Assembly (NCBI GenBank): GCA_025056355.1
Contig: JANWWI010000026.1
Span: 1-37,166, forward strand
Length of the DNA stretch: 37,166 bases
Direction of reading: 5' to 3'
DNA from: Casimicrobiaceae bacterium
GTDB lineage: Bacteria; Pseudomonadota; Gammaproteobacteria; Burkholderiales; Casimicrobiaceae
Made by a program: the position numbers and the translations under genes
The notes under the pieces: model-generated
Databases searched by the model: none
Told to the model about the DNA's origin: nothing
What the model saw: only the letters and a program-made list of their open reading frames with translations
Shown: piece by piece, positions 19,023 through 26,596 of the stretch
How positions within the stretch are numbered: the stretch's first letter is position 1
How the letters are laid out: each line of letters begins with the position of its first letter

Positions 19023-20247
19023 GCAAAGCCAAGTGCAACGGATACCAGACCGACTCCGTGGCGATGTAGAGCGGCGAGTCGACAAGCGAATGAACCGCAA
19101 AGGTGGCCACGAGGGCAACGCCCACCAAACGGTCAAGCGGGTCGAGCCGCCAAACGCTCGCACAGGCAATCACCCACCAAAGCGCAAGGCCAATGAGGCC
19201 CAAAGCCCCAAGTTGCACCCCGAGGAACAGCCACTGATTGTGCGGGTTGTAGCGGCCGACCTCGCACCAGACCGATGTTTTCGCAACACGGCAAAACTGC
19301 TCGCCGTAGGCTCCGGTTCCCCAACCCATGAACGGCCGCTCGCGGATGAGCTCCCAAGACAGGCGTGCAAACTCCGCTCGGCGCCCGACCGAAGTCTCCA
19401 CGGCCGTCTCGCCGCCGGCACGAGCCTCTTCGAGCGCCATTCGCGTTCGCTCGCGGACGAGCTCCGAGCTCATGGCCGCCGCGCCGAAGGCAACCAACAG
19501 CGCCGGTGCCGCAAGCGCCCAGCGCCGCACGCGAAGGAGCAAAACGGCCACGAGCAGCAGGTTGACGAGCAACGTCAGATACCCCGTGCGTCCTTGAACA
19601 AAAAAGAGGATGTTGGCCACCGACAGCACGGCCAGCAACAGCCAAAGCATCACGCCGGGCGTCAAGCCGCCGCTCAAACTGCGGCGCACAGCCTCGGCCA
19701 GAGCCACCACGGCAAATACCGACATCATCACGTTTTGCGTGATGTGATGCTTGAAGATGTAGTGATCTCCCACGGCGAGCTCGCGCGTGGCACGCGCCCC
19801 CGGGAAAGGCCACAGTGCGTGCACGTAAGACAGTCCGAGCGTGAGCAGCATGGCCGCCGCCCAAGCCATGAGAGCTCGCCGCCGCCACTGTTCGTCGACA
19901 ACGACCGATACGACGATTGCCACCAGCAACAGCCGGGCATATTTTTCGATGTGGCGCCAGCTTTCGCCCCAGGGCACGGGTGACCAGCTCGCCGCGCACA
20001 CAATCAGCAGCCATAGCCCGATCGAGGCAAGCGCCAACGGATGCGCGCGAATGCGCTGCCAACGCGCACGGAGCTCCCCTGCCGCAAGCCATGCAAGCAC
20101 GAGAAGCGCCGAGATCACGTTGCTTGCGGCGCTGCTCAGCGGCACGGCAAAAGCAAGCGCAACGACGAGCCAGAGCGCGGCGCCGCTGGCCACCTCTTGA
20201 ATCGGGTTGCGGCGCTCAGACCGCGGAGGCGATTCGGCACGCCACAT
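18976..20247 (-). CDS. waaL: O-antigen ligase family membrane protein (Wzy_C)
   Basis: A 423-residue polytopic inner-membrane protein with about ten to twelve hydrophobic segments. The Wzy_C domain shows QGRTGYLTLLVN, then a periplasmic loop with GRRAEFARLSWELIRERPF and GWGTGAYGEQF, followed by YNPHNQWLFLGVQLG; the Arg and His residues in these motifs are those required in WaaL ligases. It could ligate O-antigen, or another glycan, to the lipid A core; WaaL and Wzy polymerases share this fold, so the symbol is provisional. ATG 20247 has a TACAAT only 6 nt upstream. Its neighbours waaC, DUF4254 and GT9 support an LPS role. Confidence 0.85.
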   Translation of the reverse strand: MWRAESPPRSERRNPIQEVASGAALWLVVALAFAVPLSSAASNVISALLVLAWLAAGELRARWQRIRAHPLALASIGLWLLIVCAASWSPVPWGESWRHIEKYARLLLVAIVVSVVVDEQWRRRALMAWAAAMLLTLGLSYVHALWPFPGARATRELAVGDHYIFKHHITQNVMMSVFAVVALAEAVRRSLSGGLTPGVMLWLLLAVLSVANILFFVQGRTGYLTLLVNLLLVAVLLLRVRRWALAAPALLVAFGAAAMSSELVRERTRMALEEARAGGETAVETSVGRRAEFARLSWELIRERPFMGWGTGAYGEQFCRVAKTSVWCEVGRYNPHNQWLFLGVQLGALGLIGLALWWVIACASVWRLDPLDRLVGVALVATFAVHSLVDSPLYIATESVWYPLHLALLTTPAAHWRMEDRRG

Positions 20248-20253
20248 GAGGCG

Positions 20254-20259
20254 ATTGTA
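20254..20259 (-). promoter_or_regulatory. Candidate -10 element (TACAAT) for the waaL-like gene
   Basis: On the minus strand TACAAT is followed by only 6 nt (CGCCTC) before the ATG at 20247, with no Shine-Dalgarno sequence. A start of transcription at the ATG would make the message leaderless. CGGACC 17 bp upstream is a poor -35. Confidence 0.45.
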
Positions 20260-20287
20260 GGTAGCGCCCGCGCGCAGGTCCGGTTTC

Positions 20288-20293
20288 TACAAT
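20288..20293 (+). promoter_or_regulatory. Candidate -10 element (TACAAT) for the NTF2-fold gene
   Basis: TACAAT is separated by 7 nt (CCCGTCC) from the ATG at 20301. It mirrors the -10 candidate of the divergent waaL-like gene 28 bp away. There is no Shine-Dalgarno sequence in the gap, so a leaderless transcript is likely if this promoter is real. Confidence 0.45.
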
Positions 20294-20300
20294 CCCGTCC

Positions 20301-20729
20301 ATGCGACCCATGGCTTTCTTCCCCACCCCCGAGGACTGTGCGCGGGCGTTCTACGAAGCCCTCGACGCGGCGGATCTCGAAGGCACCATGGCCGTCTGGT
20401 CCGATGAAGAAGACATCTGCTGCGTGCATCCGGCTGCCCTGCCGCTCTACGGCTACGCGGCCATCCGCGCGGCCTGGGATGCGATCTTTCGCAACGGCCC
20501 GCGCATGCGCATCGAACTGCGCGACGAGCGCTGGGTGCGCACGCTCAGCATGGTCGTGCAGCACGCCGTGGAGTGGATCTACCTCGGCGATGATTCCACC
20601 CCGCGCGGACCGGTCTTCGTGACCAATCTGTACATCCGTGCCCCGCAAGGCTGGCGCTTGCTGACGCACCACGCCTCGCCGCTCAACGCCGGCCCCGGCG
20701 CACTCGCCGGTCAAGTCGTGTTGCACTGA
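20301..20729 (+). CDS. NTF2-fold (SnoaL-like) protein
   Basis: A 142-residue single-domain protein of the nuclear transport factor 2/SnoaL superfamily. Recognisable features are the N-terminal helix ARAFYEALDAADLEGTMAVW, given in part as FYEALDAADLEGTM, then CVHPAALPLYGYAAIRAAW, and the strand pair TNLYIRAPQGWRLLTHHAS. The WxxDEED and HxxxxPLxG pattern is common in family members of unknown substrate. No signal peptide is seen, so it is cytoplasmic. The start may be ATG 20301 or the in-frame ATG at 20310. It faces the dppF end across a hairpin. Function is unknown beyond the fold. Confidence 0.8.
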   Translation: MRPMAFFPTPEDCARAFYEALDAADLEGTMAVWSDEEDICCVHPAALPLYGYAAIRAAWDAIFRNGPRMRIELRDERWVRTLSMVVQHAVEWIYLGDDSTPRGPVFVTNLYIRAPQGWRLLTHHASPLNAGPGALAGQVVLH

Positions 20730-20741
20730 AGCGGCACTGAT

Positions 20742-20769
20742 CGCGGCTCAGCAACCGCCTCTGACCGCG
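20742..20769. terminator. Hairpin between convergent NTF2-fold gene and dppF
   Basis: CGCGGCTCAG (20742-20751) can pair with CTGACCGCG (20761-20769) with one bulged C and a 9-nt loop. It lies in the 76-bp gap between two convergent stop codons. There is no T-run on either side, so termination is plausible from location but not well supported by sequence. Confidence 0.4.
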
Positions 20770-20805
20770 GCTTGCCTTGTCGGCACAAAACCTTTCGCCT
20801 CCCCG

Positions 20806-21822
20806 CTAAAGGGCGAGCGGGGTTGGCACGGCCGCGTCCTGCTGCGCGGCATGGCAGGCCACATCTCGTCCCAGCACCGGCGCGAGCATCGGCCGCTCGC
20901 GCATGCACCGCTCAAAGCAGCGCGGACAGCGCGGATGAAAGGCGCAGCCCGGCGGTGGTGCAAGCGGATTCGGAACTTCGCCGGCCACGGGCGTGCGCGC
21001 CTTGCCGGTCCTTTTGAGATCCGGAATCGCATCGAGCAACATGCGCGTGTACGGATGCTGGGGCGCACTGAACACCTTGCGCTTGTCGCCGATTTCGACC
21101 AAACGTCCCAGGTACATGACGCCGACCCGATCGCTCACGTGATGCACGACTTGCAGATTGTGCGAAATGAAAAGGTAGGTAAGCCCCATCTCGCGCTGCA
21201 AGTCTTTCATGAGATTGAGAACCTGCGCTTGCACGGACACATCAAGCGCCGACGTCGGCTCATCGCAGATCAGGAATTCAGGATGACTTGCAAGTGCGCG
21301 TGCGATCGAAATGCGCTGGCGCTGTCCGCCTGAGAACTGGTGCGGATACTTGTCGCCGTCACGCGCCGTGAGTTTGACGTAGCCGAGCAACTCGGCAACG
21401 CGCTTGTCGATGGCAGCGCGATCGGTCAGTAAACGATGCGTGCGGATCGGTTCAGCGATGATGTCGGCCACGCGCCAGCGCGGGTTCAGGCTCGCGTAGG
21501 GGTCCTGAAAAATCATCTGAACCTTGCGTCGCAGCGCGCGCCCGGCTTCGCTGCGCTCCGGCGTGCGGTGGACATCGATTCCATCGATGCGCACCCGACC
21601 CGCGCTAGGACGATAAAGCCCAACGATGAGCCGCGCCACCGTCGACTTGCCGCAGCCTGACTCACCGACGAGCGCGAGCGTCTCGCCACGCTGAATCGTA
21701 AAGCTCACCTCGCTGACCGCGTGTAGAAAAACCTTGGGCCGGCCTTCGAGCAGGCGGTTCAGCCACGGCGGCGACACGTCGAACACGCAGGAGAGGTTTT
21801 CGACTTCGACGAAGGCACTCAT
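20806..21822 (-). CDS. dppF: Peptide ABC transporter ATP-binding protein, DppF/OppF type
   Basis: One of two ATPase subunits of a dipeptide/oligopeptide-type importer. The 338-residue protein has Walker A GESGCGKST, Q-loop QDPYASLNP, signature FSGGQRQRI, Walker B LICDEPTSALD and the H-loop ISHNL. The C-terminal oligopeptide extension carries the conserved CAFHPRCPRCFERC cysteines, which in this family can bind an Fe-S cluster. ATG 21822 is chosen because it gives MSAFVEVENL right before the first strand; the longer open frame overlaps dppD. It is the last gene of the dppB-M20-M20-dppC-lipoprotein-dppD-dppF operon, 7 bp after dppD. The gene symbol denotes the family, not a proven dipeptide substrate. 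Confidence 0.92.
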   Translation of the reverse strand: MSAFVEVENLSCVFDVSPPWLNRLLEGRPKVFLHAVSEVSFTIQRGETLALVGESGCGKSTVARLIVGLYRPSAGRVRIDGIDVHRTPERSEAGRALRRKVQMIFQDPYASLNPRWRVADIIAEPIRTHRLLTDRAAIDKRVAELLGYVKLTARDGDKYPHQFSGGQRQRISIARALASHPEFLICDEPTSALDVSVQAQVLNLMKDLQREMGLTYLFISHNLQVVHHVSDRVGVMYLGRLVEIGDKRKVFSAPQHPYTRMLLDAIPDLKRTGKARTPVAGEVPNPLAPPPGCAFHPRCPRCFERCMRERPMLAPVLGRDVACHAAQQDAAVPTPLAL

Positions 21823-21829
21823 GAGCTGT

Positions 21830-22801
21830 TCAGGCTGCGCTGTGAAGCCAACAAGCCGCCTCCGAGCGCCCCACAGCAACGAGCGTGGGCCGCTCCTGCC
21901 GGCAGCGGTCGAAGGCCTGCATACAGCGTGGATGAAACGCACAGCCGGCGGGAATGGCATCAAGCCGCGGCATCGCCCCCTCGATTTGCACGAGCCGCTC
22001 GCGTTCGACCTCGAACTCGGGAATCGAGCCCATGAGGCCGATCGTATACGGGTGCTTGGGCGCGTGAATCACTTCCTCCACGGGCCCGATCTCGACCAAG
22101 CGCCCGGCATACATCACCGCGACGCGGTCGGCCGTCTCGGCAATCACGCCCATGTCATGCGTGATGAGCATGACCGCGGTGCCGTGCTCGCGGCAAAGCC
22201 GTTTGAGCAAGGAGATGATTTGCGCCTGGATCGAGACATCGAGCGCCGTGGTCGGTTCATCGGCGATGATGACCCTTGGCTCGGCCGCAAGGGCAAGTGC
22301 GATGACGACGCGCTGCCGCATGCCTCCCGAGAACTGATGCGGATAGTGCTCGATGCGCTCGCGCGCTGCCGGAATGCCGACCTCTTCGAGCAGCGCGATG
22401 GCCCGCTGCCGGGCCGCTGCCTCGGAGAGGTCCAAGTGGGTCCGGATCGTCTCGATGAGCTGCCGACCGACCGTGTAGAGCGGATTGAGCGAGGTGAGCG
22501 GGTCCTGAAAGATCGCACCGATCTTGCGACCGCGCAGTCGGCGCATCGCCTCTGGCGGTAGCTGATCGATGCGCTCAGCTTCGAGCCACACCTCACCGCG
22601 CGCAATCCGGCCCGGCGGCTCGAGTAAACCGATGATGGCTGCGCCAGTCAGCGACTTGCCCGCTCCCGATTCACCGACCACGCCGAGCACCTCCCCGGCT
22701 GCGATGGAAAAGCTCACCCCATCGACCGCCTTGAGTACGCCGCGCCGCGTCGGGAATTCCACATGCAGATCGCGGACTTCGAGAACGGGTGGCGCGGGCA
22801 T
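21830..22801 (-). CDS. dppD: Peptide ABC transporter ATP-binding protein, DppD/OppD type
   Basis: The second ATPase subunit of the importer, 323 residues. Motifs in order are Walker A GESGAGKSLT, Q-loop QDPLTSLNPLYTVG, signature FSGGMRQRV, Walker B VIIADEPTTALDV and ITHDMGV. The C-terminal domain holds GCAFHPRCMQAFDRC, the cysteine-containing motif typical of DppD/OppD. ATG 22801 gives the expected short N-terminus before LEVRDLHVEF. It is 25 bp after the lipoprotein gene and 7 bp before dppF. The heterodimeric ATPase pair together with the two permeases makes a complete transport core. Confidence 0.93.
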   Translation of the reverse strand: MPAPPVLEVRDLHVEFPTRRGVLKAVDGVSFSIAAGEVLGVVGESGAGKSLTGAAIIGLLEPPGRIARGEVWLEAERIDQLPPEAMRRLRGRKIGAIFQDPLTSLNPLYTVGRQLIETIRTHLDLSEAAARQRAIALLEEVGIPAARERIEHYPHQFSGGMRQRVVIALALAAEPRVIIADEPTTALDVSIQAQIISLLKRLCREHGTAVMLITHDMGVIAETADRVAVMYAGRLVEIGPVEEVIHAPKHPYTIGLMGSIPEFEVERERLVQIEGAMPRLDAIPAGCAFHPRCMQAFDRCRQERPTLVAVGRSEAACWLHSAA

Positions 22802-22826
22802 CTGAGAGGCGCGGCGAGGGCGGCGA

Positions 22827-23270
22827 TCAGCGCTTCGGGACCGGGATCGGCTTGTCGAGCTGCGCCGGCATCACGGCCTGCACAGGCGCGGTAGCCCCAT
22901 AGGGCTGACACCCCGGCACCGGCTCAGCGTGGTCGATGACCAGCTCGAAATCGGGCGAAAGCGAACTCCTGCGCTGCGCGGCGAGCCAATAGCGCACGCA
23001 ACGCTTGACGTGAAAGTCAAACTCCTTGCGCACCGGCTCGCGCATCCCCGCCACCGGCGGCGCCTCGACCGTTAGCCGGCGAAAGCCAGCATCGACGTAG
23101 CGCGGGTTATGCAGGCTGTAGACCCCATCGACCGCGGTGATTGCCACCGGGTAGCGGTTGATGTGGGTGCGCGTATAGACATTGCCGTCCAGCACAGCCT
23201 CCCACTGATGCGCACAACCGACCACCGAGGAAGCAACCAGAACCCAACAAAGAGTCACGCAACGGCTCAT
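22827..23270 (-). CDS. Small predicted lipoprotein in the peptide-transporter operon
   Basis: A 147-residue protein starting at ATG 23270 with a hydrophobic signal segment (TLCWVLVASSVVG) and lipobox V-V-G-C, the acylated Cys at position 19. The mature part is about 130 residues with YPVAITAVDGVYSL and the pattern CVRYWLAAQRRSSLSPDFE, ending with VPGC; these two Cys are possible disulfide partners. I do not recognise a characterised family. The gene sits 5 bp after dppC and 25 bp before dppD, so it is an integral operon member. A Pro/Gln-rich tail follows the final Cys. It is too small to be a normal substrate-binding protein of this transporter class (about 500 residues). An accessory or assembly role is inference. 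Confidence 0.8.
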   Translation of the reverse strand: MSRCVTLCWVLVASSVVGCAHQWEAVLDGNVYTRTHINRYPVAITAVDGVYSLHNPRYVDAGFRRLTVEAPPVAGMREPVRKEFDFHVKRCVRYWLAAQRRSSLSPDFELVIDHAEPVPGCQPYGATAPVQAVMPAQLDKPIPVPKR

Positions 23271-23275
23271 ACCGA

Positions 23276-24190
23276 CTACCTCAACTTCGGGTTCAAGGCA
23301 TCGCGCAACCAGTCGCCGAGCAAGTTGACCGAAATCACCATCACGACGAGCGCGATTCCGGGGAATATCGTGATCCACCACTCGCCGGAAAACAAGTAGT
23401 TTTGCCCTTCGTTGATCAACGTCCCGAGCGAGGGCTGCGTCGGAGGCATGCCGACCCCCAAAAACGATAGCGTCGCCTCGGTGAGAATCGCATTGGCCAT
23501 GCCGAGGGTGGCAATCACGAGCACGGGCCCGAGAGCGTTCGGCAGCACGTGGTAGAGCATGATTCGCCACCGCGGCACACCGATGAGGCGCGCCGCTTGA
23601 ACGTACTCTTTGTTCTTCTCGACCAAGGTCGAACCGCGCACGGTTCGCGCATACTGAACCCAGCCGGTCAGCCCGATCGACAAAATGATGACGTAGAGCG
23701 CGAGCTGCTCTTGCGCTTCGCGCGGGAGGACCGTCCGGCCGATTCCCGAGATGAGCAAGGCGATCAAAATTGCCGGGAAGGAGAGTTGGATATCGGCCAG
23801 CCGCATGATGAAACTCTCCAGTCGCCCGCCGACATAACCGGCCACGAGACCAAGCGTGACCCCGATCAGCATCGACATGAGCGTTGCCGAAAACGCCACA
23901 AGCAGCGAGATGCGGCTGCCGTAGAGGATCGTGGACAAAATGTCGCGCCCTTGCTGGTCGGTTCCCAGCGGAAATGCCGGTGAGCCCCCGGGCAAAAACG
24001 CGGGCGGCAAATTGGAGTTCGCGAGCGACACCTGGGCAAGATCGTAGGGATTGTGCGGGGCAAGCACCGGCGCAAGGATGGCACCAAGCACGCACAAAAG
24101 CGCCACAAGCGCGGCCGCAACGGTCAGCGGGGAGTGCGTGAAGCTCCACCACAGGTCGCTATCCAGGATGTTGCGGAGGCTGCGAAGCAT
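23276..24190 (-). CDS. dppC: Peptide ABC transporter permease, DppC/OppC type
   Basis: A 304-residue inner-membrane permease. The N-terminal hydrophobic segment (about residues 22-44) is followed by the DppC-type periplasmic region with APHNPYDL and FPLGTDQQGRDI, and then five further transmembrane segments. The EAA coupling loop reads EYVQAARLIGVPRWRIMLYHVLPNALGPV, given in part as YVQAARLIGVPRWRI. The ending NLLGDWLRDALNPKLR is typical. ATG 24190 is used; the open frame beyond it reaches into the upstream amidohydrolase. It is separated from its usual partner dppB by two amidohydrolase genes. Confidence 0.93.
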   Translation of the reverse strand: MLRSLRNILDSDLWWSFTHSPLTVAAALVALLCVLGAILAPVLAPHNPYDLAQVSLANSNLPPAFLPGGSPAFPLGTDQQGRDILSTILYGSRISLLVAFSATLMSMLIGVTLGLVAGYVGGRLESFIMRLADIQLSFPAILIALLISGIGRTVLPREAQEQLALYVIILSIGLTGWVQYARTVRGSTLVEKNKEYVQAARLIGVPRWRIMLYHVLPNALGPVLVIATLGMANAILTEATLSFLGVGMPPTQPSLGTLINEGQNYLFSGEWWITIFPGIALVVMVISVNLLGDWLRDALNPKLR

Positions 24191-24212
24191 CGTCGCGAAG
24201 CGTCGAGCAAGC

Positions 24213-25391
24213 TCAAAGCGGCAAGCCGCGCTCAACCAGGCGAACGAAATAGCGCACGCCCTGCGGAATGATCGCGTCGCAGAAGTCGTAGCGCGTACTA
24301 TGCAGGGGCACGAGCGGCTGGCCCGGAATTGCCTGGCCGATCACCGCATAACAGCCTGGCCGCTCGCGCAACATGAAGGAGAAGTCCTCCCCACCCATCG
24401 AGGGGACGTAATTCATGTCGGCGTTGTCGGGACCCCAAACCTCGCTTGCCACGGCGTGCGCGAACTCGGTTTCGGCTGGCGTATTGACCACCGGTGGATA
24501 GCCGCGGCGATAGGTCAGTCGCCCCTGCGCGCGATACGCGGCACACACCCCCGCGACAAGCTCGCTGAGGCGCGCCTCGATCAGGTCGCGAGTGGCCTCG
24601 TCATAGCTGCGCACGGTGCCCGTCATAACGACCCGATCGGGCACGACGTTCGACGCCGGAAGATCGCCCCCTTCGATCGCGCTTACGCCCACCACGGCCG
24701 GCTCAAGCGGATTGACGCTGCGCGACACCACGGTTTGAATCGCAAGCACCAGCTGGGCCGCCACAACCATCGGGTCACAGAGCAGGTGCGGTCGCGCTGC
24801 ATGACCCCCGCGCCCCGTCACTTCGATCTCGAAGCTATCGGCAGCGGCCATGAAGGGCCCCACGCGCGATCCCCACTTGCCGATTTCAAGCTCGGGCCGA
24901 TTGTGAACGGCAAAGATCCGTTCGCAATCGAAACGGCGAAACAAGCCTTCCTCGCACATCACGCGGCCTCCGCCACCGCCCTCTTCTGCCGGCTGGAAAA
25001 TCAAATGCACGGTTCCCGCGAACCGGCGCGTTTCCGCCAGGTAGCGCGCCGCGCCGAGCAGCATCGCCGTATGTCCATCGTGCCCGCAGGCGTGCATCAC
25101 GCCCTTTCGCCTCGAGGCGTAAAAAAAACGGTTTTGCTCGGCAATCGGCAGCGCATCCATGTCGGCACGTAAGCCCATCGACCCGCCGCGCCGCCGGCCC
25201 CGGATCACCCCGACGACTCCCGTGCGCGCGATTCCCGTGTGCACTTCGTCGACGCCGTAGTCGCGCAACTTTTGCGCAACGAGCGAGGCCGTGCGATCGC
25301 AGTCAAAGCCGAGTTCGGGGTGAGCATGGAGGTGGCGGCGAACCGCGACCAATTCATCGATGAGCGGCTTCGGTAACTCAACCCCGCTCAC
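24213..25391 (-). CDS. M20D family amidohydrolase (second tandem copy)
   Basis: A cytoplasmic metal-dependent amidohydrolase/carboxypeptidase of 392 residues, in the same family as hippurate hydrolase, IAA-amino acid hydrolase and N-acetyl-L,L-diaminopimelate deacetylase. Metal-binding motifs are present: RADMDALP, HACGHDGHTAMLLGAA, QPAEEG, HNRPE and, near the end, MGGEDFSFM. The dimerisation/lid domain has GRGGHAARPH. The start is a GTG at 25391 that overlaps the TGA of the first copy (GTGA), so the two are translationally coupled. The sequence resembles its neighbour throughout and probably arose by duplication, but the two differ at substrate-lid positions. Likely substrates are N-acyl amino acids imported by the flanking transporter; this is an inference from the operon. 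Confidence 0.9.
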   Translation of the reverse strand: MSGVELPKPLIDELVAVRRHLHAHPELGFDCDRTASLVAQKLRDYGVDEVHTGIARTGVVGVIRGRRRGGSMGLRADMDALPIAEQNRFFYASRRKGVMHACGHDGHTAMLLGAARYLAETRRFAGTVHLIFQPAEEGGGGGRVMCEEGLFRRFDCERIFAVHNRPELEIGKWGSRVGPFMAAADSFEIEVTGRGGHAARPHLLCDPMVVAAQLVLAIQTVVSRSVNPLEPAVVGVSAIEGGDLPASNVVPDRVVMTGTVRSYDEATRDLIEARLSELVAGVCAAYRAQGRLTYRRGYPPVVNTPAETEFAHAVASEVWGPDNADMNYVPSMGGEDFSFMLRERPGCYAVIGQAIPGQPLVPLHSTRYDFCDAIIPQGVRYFVRLVERGLPL

Positions 25392-26572
25392 GCCAGCTCC
25401 CGCTCGGCAATGGCCGCCAATAACCCCGCCCCGGTCGGGATGATTGCATCGTCGAAGTCATAACGCGCATGATGTAAGCCAACTCCGGGCAGACATTCGG
25501 CCCCGACCCAAATGTAGGCGCCCGGAATCGCTTCGAGGAAGAAGGCAAAGTCTTCGCCGCCCGTGTTGGGCGTGAAATCGGTCAACACCCGCTCGGGTCC
25601 GAACAGCTCGCGCGCGACCTCGGCCGCAAGGGCAGCTTCTCGCGGATGATTGATCGTTGCGGGATAGCCGCGCAGAAAGCTGACTCGCCCCACGCAACCG
25701 TAAGCCGCTGCTGTGTTTTCGACGAGACGAGCGAGCCTGTCTTCGACAAGGCGCTGCACCTCTTTGCGGTAGGTGCGCACCGTGCCAATCATGCGCACGG
25801 CGGGAGGGATCACGTTGTAGGTATCCATCTTGCCGGCCTCCATCGCGCAGACACTCACCACCACGGCATCGCAGGGGTCGACATTGCGCGAGGCAATCGA
25901 TTGAATGGCAACCAGCACGTGACCCGCCGTCAACACGGGATCGGCGACAAACTGCGGCATTCCACCGTGGCCACCGCTGCCTTCAATCACGATTTCGATG
26001 CGGTCGGCCGCGGCCATCATCGGCCCGCTTCGCACCGCGACCACACCACGAGGCACCCACGGGGCGTTATGCAGCCCGTAGATTGCCCGCATCGGAAAGC
26101 GCGTGAGCAGCCCGTCCTCGAGCATCGCCTTGGCTCCCGCGCGGCCCTCCTCAGCCGGCTGAAACACCGCGTAGACCGTGCCCGCGAAGCGACGCGTGGC
26201 CGCGAGGTAGCGAACCGCCCCGAGCAACATCGTCGTGTGCCCATCGTGACCGCAGGCATGCATGAAACCGGGGCGTTTCGAGGCCCAAGGAAGCCCGGTT
26301 TGCTCATTCATCGCCAGACAATCCATGTCCGCGCGCAGCCCAATGGCATCGGTCCCGGCGCGCGCGCCGCGGATCACCCCAACCACGCCGGTGCCTCCGA
26401 TGCCGCTGTGCACTTCATCGGCCCCGTAGGCACGGAGCCGTTCGGCCACAAGCGAAGCGGTCCGTCGCTCCTCATAGGCTAGCTCGGGATGCTCATGCAG
26501 CTCGCGCCTGAGCAAGGTGAGCTCGGCGTGGTGGGCGAGGATGGCTTCAACGGGCGGGGGCAGGGTTGTCAC
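25388..26572 (-). CDS. M20D family amidohydrolase (first tandem copy)
   Basis: A 394-residue M20D hydrolase. The N-terminal RRELHEHPELAYEERRTA helix is diagnostic, followed by RADMDCLAMNE, HACGHDGHTTMLLGAV, QPAEEG, the HNAPW loop, and TGGEDFAFF near the C-terminus. All residues expected for the binuclear metal site (Cys/His pair, Glu-Glu, His, His) appear in place. The start is GTG 26572, preceded by a GGGAG about 10 nt away. It lies 24 bp after dppB and overlaps the second copy by 4 bp. With two paralogues in one operon, one might handle aromatic acyl conjugates and the other a different class, but the sequence alone does not say. Confidence 0.9.
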   Translation of the reverse strand: MTTLPPPVEAILAHHAELTLLRRELHEHPELAYEERRTASLVAERLRAYGADEVHSGIGGTGVVGVIRGARAGTDAIGLRADMDCLAMNEQTGLPWASKRPGFMHACGHDGHTTMLLGAVRYLAATRRFAGTVYAVFQPAEEGRAGAKAMLEDGLLTRFPMRAIYGLHNAPWVPRGVVAVRSGPMMAAADRIEIVIEGSGGHGGMPQFVADPVLTAGHVLVAIQSIASRNVDPCDAVVVSVCAMEAGKMDTYNVIPPAVRMIGTVRTYRKEVQRLVEDRLARLVENTAAAYGCVGRVSFLRGYPATINHPREAALAAEVARELFGPERVLTDFTPNTGGEDFAFFLEAIPGAYIWVGAECLPGVGLHHARYDFDDAIIPTGAGLLAAIAERELA

Positions 26573-26596
26573 GGAAGCTTTTCTCCCGGCTCGCGC

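Noticed and set aside
23271..24152. Long N-terminal extension that would make the lipoprotein 441 residues
   Set aside because: It lies over dppC in another frame on the same strand; the lipobox start at 23270 is clear.
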